Shown here one piece after another: positions 32,245 to 34,859 of a stretch of DNA of 34,859 nucleotides. Each line of letters opens with the position of its first letter. The first letter of the stretch is position 1. The notes below the pieces were generated by a model. That model was not told the DNA's origin. It worked only from the letters and a program-made list of their open reading frames with translations, and searched no databases. The translations under genes were made by a program, and so were the position numbers. The stretch is from contig NZ_VIFM01000108.1 of the NCBI RefSeq assembly GCF_006636215.1, forward strand, positions 1 through 34,859. The letters run 5' to 3'. Source of the DNA: Myxococcus llanfairpwllgwyngyllgogerychwyrndrobwllllantysiliogogogochensis. Lineage in GTDB: Bacteria; Myxococcota; Myxococcia; Myxococcales; Myxococcaceae.

Positions 32245-34128
32245 ATGAATTTTACTCACGGTCGTCGTGCGACCCGTCTCGCCATTCTCGCTACATGCCT
32301 GTCTTTGCTACCCGGGTGTCCCTGGGTTATCAAACCTCAACCCAAGCCCAAGACTGTCGAAGAGCAACGTGAGGCCGTCGTCGCGCACTTCGAGAAGCGC
32401 ACGCCGCACGAGGACTTCGTCGAACTGGACCTGGCGAACGACGACCACTACGAGTACGCGAAGCACCGGCTCCAGGAGGCTGTCGCCGCGCAAGGTGCCG
32501 CGGGAGCCAAGGGGCTCGTGGCACAGCAGACGCCTCCCAAGGACTTCTCGCGCGCCCTGAAGACGCTGGACGTCGCCCGGGCGAAGGCCGTGCGCGGAGG
32601 TCCTCAGCCGAAGCCCACCGAATGGAACTGCGACCACTTCCTCCACATCGAGGACTCGCGCACCGCCGGAGGCAAGGGCGCCCAGCAGGCCGACAACGCC
32701 CAGGCCCAGGCCCCTCGGCCCACGCTCCAGATTCGCCCCTACGCCACCTGCGCGGGTGGTTCGACCCACGTCTTCACGGACGTCACCGCGTACGAAAGTG
32801 ACCTGGCGGGCAAGAAGCGGACGGTGCTGTCGACGAGCGCGAACGAGGAGCACAACGACGGCAGGACGTTCGACGACACCACCGTGTCCGTGACTCCGTC
32901 GATGGAGGCCAACCGCAAGGTCATCATCGAGTCGATGATGGTGGCGCACAACGACAAGACGGGTGAGGAGCACGTCTCGTTCGCCAGCCTGGAGACGTCG
33001 CTGGTGGCCACGCCCCAGACCTTCACGCTGGTCCATCCGCACTTCGCGGGCCCGGGGCCTCGGCCGGACATCAACCTCACCACCTGCCAGCTTCGCGGCG
33101 GGGCGGACTGCGACTACGCGATGGTGGCCAACGCCGGCGGCACCCTGGCGCCCTTCCCGGCCCAGTCCACGGGGCTCGCGCTGCGCAAGACGGGGGCCCC
33201 CTGGACGGGCGACCCCACCGCCTACTTCCCCTTCAAGCCGGGCTCCGCCTTCGACTTCACCAACATCTACATTCCCCTGCAGGGCACCTTCGACGCGGGG
33301 GCCTCGGCGACGGCGGACTGCACCATCCAGGCGATGAAGAACGGCGCGACGACGACGCGGCTTCGCCTCATCAAGACGGAGTCGGGCGGCACGTGTACGA
33401 CGCTGGCGGACCTCTCGGACGCCTTCCCGGTGGGCGCGAGGACCAGCACGATTCAGCAGCTGGTCAACGTCTCGCAGAACACCACGGCGTCCGGCGGCGC
33501 GGGCTGCACCATGGAGCGCATCGTGAATGAGCCGGTGGTGCTGTCCATGACGCTCTACGGGTTGTCGACGTGTGGCGGCCCGGCGATTCCGCGCATCGTG
33601 ACCTTCACGAGCACGGCGCTGCCCGCAAACCCCTTCAACCTCAACGTCCTCAACAGCTGCCTGGCGGAGGGCACGCGAATCACGATGGCGGACGGGAAGC
33701 TGGCGCCCATCGAGACGCTGCGCGTGGGTGACAAGGTGCGTGCGAACGCGGCCGGCCGGGTGCTCACGGTGCAGGACTTCATCTTCGGGCGTGAGCCCAA
33801 GCCGCTGGTCCGGCTGCGCGATGACCAGGGCCACGACGTGCGGCTGACGGAGAAGCACCCGGTGCTGCTGTCCTCGGGCCTGGTGGTCGCGGCGGAGAAG
33901 GTCCAGGTGAAGGACACCGTGCGCACGCAGACGGGCACGGCGACCATCACCTCCACCGAGCGCGTGCCGTACGACGGCAAGGTCTACAACCTCAAGCTGG
34001 GCACGGCGGAGGAGCTGGAGTCGCTGAGCCCCAACGAGCGGACCATGTTCGCCGACGGGCTGCTCGTGGGCGACGACACCATGCAGCGCGAGCTGGAAGC
34101 GCCGCGTCGCGCCTCGGCCACGAAGTGA
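32245..34128 (+). CDS. Lipoprotein with C-terminal Hint (intein-like) domain
   Basis: The ATG at 32245 has a strong AGGGGGAG site. The 627-residue product starts with a lipoprotein signal (LLPGC, Cys25). Residues 30-120 are helical; residues 120-470 look like an extracytoplasmic beta-rich domain with many paired cysteines. From Cys472 (NSCLAEGTRITMADG) a Hint domain runs to the end: the LRVGDKV strand, the block B-like LTEKHPVL (Thr535, His538) and the FADGLLVG end. Hint domains shift the peptide bond before the first Cys to a thioester, which can cleave or be attacked. The terminal His-Asn needed for C-terminal cleavage in inteins is replaced by Gly-Asp, and no C-extein of note follows. I infer N-terminal self-cleavage near residue 471 outside the cell membrane rather than splicing. 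The function of the main domain is unknown. Confidence 0.9.
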   Translation: MNFTHGRRATRLAILATCLSLLPGCPWVIKPQPKPKTVEEQREAVVAHFEKRTPHEDFVELDLANDDHYEYAKHRLQEAVAAQGAAGAKGLVAQQTPPKDFSRALKTLDVARAKAVRGGPQPKPTEWNCDHFLHIEDSRTAGGKGAQQADNAQAQAPRPTLQIRPYATCAGGSTHVFTDVTAYESDLAGKKRTVLSTSANEEHNDGRTFDDTTVSVTPSMEANRKVIIESMMVAHNDKTGEEHVSFASLETSLVATPQTFTLVHPHFAGPGPRPDINLTTCQLRGGADCDYAMVANAGGTLAPFPAQSTGLALRKTGAPWTGDPTAYFPFKPGSAFDFTNIYIPLQGTFDAGASATADCTIQAMKNGATTTRLRLIKTESGGTCTTLADLSDAFPVGARTSTIQQLVNVSQNTTASGGAGCTMERIVNEPVVLSMTLYGLSTCGGPAIPRIVTFTSTALPANPFNLNVLNSCLAEGTRITMADGKLAPIETLRVGDKVRANAAGRVLTVQDFIFGREPKPLVRLRDDQGHDVRLTEKHPVLLSSGLVVAAEKVQVKDTVRTQTGTATITSTERVPYDGKVYNLKLGTAEELESLSPNERTMFADGLLVGDDTMQRELEAPRRASATK

Positions 34129-34141
34129 GGTGAAGCACCGG

Positions 34142-34170
34142 CACCCGCTGGCCGTCATGGCTGGCGGGTG
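34142..34170 (+). terminator. Hairpin after the Hint lipoprotein gene
   Basis: CACCCGC (34142-34148) pairs with GCGGGTG (34164-34170), and inside this GCC (34151-34153) pairs with GGC (34159-34161) across a small internal loop. It begins 14 bases after the stop and is followed by a short pyrimidine-rich stretch, so it is a reasonable terminator. Confidence 0.45.
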
Positions 34171-34250
34171 TCTTCGTCTCGGCGGCGGGCCGTCCGGAGA
34201 GCCACCCTGCCCGCGCATCATGTCGGGTCGGTCGTGTAGGGTGCGGCCCC

Positions 34251-34859
34251 ATGAGTTCCATCCCACTCGCCGGCGCCTATCGCTACACGCGCAAGGGGAT
34301 GGGAGTGTTCCACCTGCCCTTGAGCCGGCCGTGGACGTGGGCGCTCACGCACCACGGCATGTGGAGCGTCTTCGTCCACGACGTGGAGCCCGCGCGTCCC
34401 GGTGTCCCCGAGCGACGCCACCCGCTCCACCCTCCCGAGGCCGTGCTCGGCTGCTGGCTCGCCCTCTACGCCACCCGTGAGTACGACGAGGAGGCCGTGG
34501 AGTGGCTGCGCGGGGCACACGGCCTGGAATCCCCCACCCGCGACGTGCTGCCCGCTGGCGCGTATGTCGCCATGGCGCGGCTCGCGGAGGTGTCCACCGT
34601 GGGCAACGACTCCCGCGCCTTTGGACGTGACGCCTGGTGGTGGCCCCCGGGTGCGTCCTGTCGAGGCACCGTGGCGTGGTGGTTGGAGGAGGTGCAGGTC
34701 TTCGAGCCGCTCGTGGCGGCCCCCGCCCAGCGCCTCGCGCCCATGGACCCGGAGCTGTTGCCGGAGCTGCGTGAGCGCGTGCGCCTGGCTCGCGACGGCA
34801 TCTGGCGTCCCGAGGTCTACGCGACACCCGCCCTGACCCTTAGACACATCTTCGAGCCC
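34251..34859 (+). CDS. Unrecognised protein, 3' end missing
   Basis: An open frame begins at the ATG at 34251 (MSSIPLAGAYRYTRKGMGVF) and runs without a stop to the window edge, giving the first 203 residues. It is soluble, with no signal peptide, and rich in tryptophan: SRPWTWALTHHG near residue 25, DAWWWPPG near 130 and VAWWLEEVQVFEPL near 143. The order of a PWTWAL-like strand, a GCWLALYAT segment and GAYVAMARLAEV recalls PUA/ASCH-like domains, which bind RNA or nucleotides. That likeness is weak and made by eye only. Base usage matches the neighbouring genes. No strong ribosome site is seen. It lies 122 bases after the Hint lipoprotein gene and past a hairpin, so it is probably a separate unit. 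Confidence 0.75.
   Translation, partial: MSSIPLAGAYRYTRKGMGVFHLPLSRPWTWALTHHGMWSVFVHDVEPARPGVPERRHPLHPPEAVLGCWLALYATREYDEEAVEWLRGAHGLESPTRDVLPAGAYVAMARLAEVSTVGNDSRAFGRDAWWWPPGASCRGTVAWWLEEVQVFEPLVAAPAQRLAPMDPELLPELRERVRLARDGIWRPEVYATPALTLRHIFEP

Noticed and set aside
33658..34128. True splicing intein
   Set aside because: The terminal His-Asn and a downstream extein are missing, so splicing is not expected.

Overview
The window looks like a chromosomal segment of a myxobacterium, most likely a member of the Myxococcaceae. The supporting signs are very high GC with strong G/C third-position preference, long antisense open frames caused by that codon bias, many signal-peptide and lipoprotein genes of unknown function, TPR proteins, ECF sigma factors and a DUF3396-type immunity gene. 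I recognise these as typical of the family but could not run a search. About 25 genes fill almost the whole window. The first and last are cut by the window edges.

Layout. 1-2136: the 3' end of a repetitive Ala/Gly-rich protein and a TPR protein. 2197-2557: a tandem array of 69-bp hairpin-bearing repeats between convergent genes. 2595-6555 (minus strand): a DUF459 SGNH hydrolase, then an operon encoding a polar amino-acid ABC transporter, in which the solute-binding protein and permease are fused, its ATPase, and an alpha/beta hydrolase. 6664-9977 (plus): a response regulator, a membrane histidine kinase and a cytochrome P450. 10006-10659 (minus): a DsbA-like thioredoxin. 10799-11995 (plus): an AlaX-type alanyl-tRNA editing protein. 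12145-16220 (plus): a three-gene unit with an ECF-like sigma factor, a 979-residue protein that joins an anti-sigma zinc finger, one membrane helix, a TPR-like region and a CHAT protease domain, and a small lipoprotein. 16287-19883 (minus): a giant protein with two complete superfamily 1 helicases. 19986-21795 (minus): a predicted PD-(D/E)XK nuclease toxin and its overlapping DUF3396 immunity gene. 21968-23977 (plus): a YgiQ radical SAM protein. 24041-29658 (plus): a secreted protein with three 59-residue cysteine modules, a DHFR/RibD-like protein coupled to an ECF sigma factor with a SnoaL-like tail, and a DUF3142 lipoprotein overlapping a membrane-anchored protein of unknown function. 29678-30346 (minus): a kynurenine-formamidase-like cyclase. 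30532-31011 (plus): a small conserved-looking protein. 31067-31984 (minus): an RluA-family pseudouridine synthase. 32245-34128 (plus): a lipoprotein with a C-terminal Hint domain. 34251-end: a partial unrecognised gene.

The strongest candidate for an unusual system is the sigma factor plus ZAS-TM-TPR-CHAT protein at 12145-16220. It places a caspase-like protease and the sigma-sequestering zinc finger on one polypeptide. This recalls, by domain content only, the type III-E CRISPR-associated TPR-CHAT protease that cleaves a sigma-inhibiting partner. Next come the tandem two-helicase fusion, the nuclease toxin/immunity pair, the hairpin repeat array with structure-preserving changes, and the Hint lipoprotein that lacks the C-terminal splicing residues. 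Terminator and promoter calls rest on sequence pattern alone and are tentative.
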